DNA from: an uncultured Paracoccaceae bacterium
Lineage (GTDB): Bacteria > Pseudomonadota > Alphaproteobacteria > Rhodobacterales > Rhodobacteraceae
DNA: 5,852 nt
Assembly: GCA_937900975.1 (NCBI GenBank)
Contig: CALCPC010000134.1
Coordinates: forward strand, 1 to 5,852
Reading direction: 5' to 3'
Part shown: one piece after another, positions 5,648-5,852 of the stretch
How the letters are laid out: every line of letters starts with the position of its first letter
Position numbering within the stretch: position 1 is the stretch's first letter
Made by a program: the position numbers and the translations under genes
Notes under the pieces: generated by a model
What the model was told of the DNA's origin: nothing
Database searches by the model: none
What the model saw: the letters and a program-made list of their open reading frames with translations, nothing else

Positions 5648-5852
5648 CTAATCAGCCGCTTTGTCGCGTTTGAAGCTGGCCAATATATTCCCGAACACAT
5701 CCGGCTTCACGCCTTGGCTGCGCATGATCAGATATTGCTGCGTGAAGGTGATGACGTTGTTCGCCGTCCAGTACAGCACCAGACCGCTGGCAAAAATGCC
5801 GAGCATGAACATAAAAATCCACGGCATCCAGGCAAACACCATGGCCTGGGTT
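5648..5852 (-). CDS. yidC: Membrane protein insertase YidC, C-terminal fragment
   Basis: The visible part is the last 67 codons of a gene whose start lies beyond the right edge. The peptide includes a hydrophobic segment (MPWIFMFMLGIFASGLVLYW) followed by TANNVITFTQQYLIM. This is the last transmembrane segment and the N-N/T-Q-Q motif that end the conserved core of YidC/Oxa1 proteins. A short basic tail with FKRDKAAD follows, facing the cytoplasm. YidC inserts and folds inner-membrane proteins, alone or with the Sec translocon. The conserved arginine of the hydrophilic groove and the large periplasmic domain are outside the window. The stop is TAG at 5650-5648, immediately before the ATG of the MOSC gene. 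Confidence 0.95.
   Translation of the reverse strand, partial: TQAMVFAWMPWIFMFMLGIFASGLVLYWTANNVITFTQQYLIMRSQGVKPDVFGNILASFKRDKAAD

Overview
The window is GC-rich, densely packed bacterial chromosome. The gene complement and the order yidC – MOSC protein – engB – argB point to an alphaproteobacterium, most likely of the Rhodobacterales (Roseobacter/Rhodobacter group). That placement rests on remembered gene order and protein character, not on a search. I see no tRNA, rRNA, CRISPR array, insertion sequence or phage gene. This is a mostly ordinary housekeeping region with a few local oddities.

Layout. The left end (1-437, + strand) holds the tail of an amino-acid ABC transporter ATPase, followed 2 nt later by a 99-residue protein with a possible winged-helix fold. 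A 143-nt convergent gap (438-580) carries a hairpin with a T tract that reads as the terminator of the leftward genes. From 581 to 3437 four genes run leftward: argB (N-acetylglutamate kinase), a sterol-desaturase-family membrane hydroxylase, an eight-cysteine ferredoxin-like protein, and a SixA-type histidine phosphatase. The last two overlap by 4 nt. From 3528 to 4079 a lone + strand gene encodes a small lipoprotein with a SPOR-like C-terminus. It is divergent from argB, and its 3' end overlaps the 3' end of engB by 26 nt. From 4054 to the right edge three recognised genes run leftward: engB (ribosome-assembly GTPase), a MOSC-domain protein, and the C-terminal part of yidC (membrane protein insertase). 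A roughly 200-nt spacer lies between engB and the MOSC gene.

How the genes work together. YidC and EngB are general growth functions (membrane protein insertion, large-subunit assembly), and ArgB is the second step of arginine synthesis. The MOSC gene starts directly at the yidC stop codon, so the two are probably co-transcribed and translationally coupled. The desaturase, ferredoxin and phosphatase genes look co-transcribed with or behind argB, but no shared pathway is evident.

Points worth a second look: (1) an apparent +1 frameshift at the start of the ferredoxin-like gene; (2) the MOSC–engB spacer, which can fold into a closed multi-branched structure and also holds a 69-codon frame with GTGA overlaps at both ends; (3) a hairpin abutting the argB ribosome binding site; (4) the lipoprotein gene placed head-on between engB and argB. 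I found no convincing new multi-gene system.
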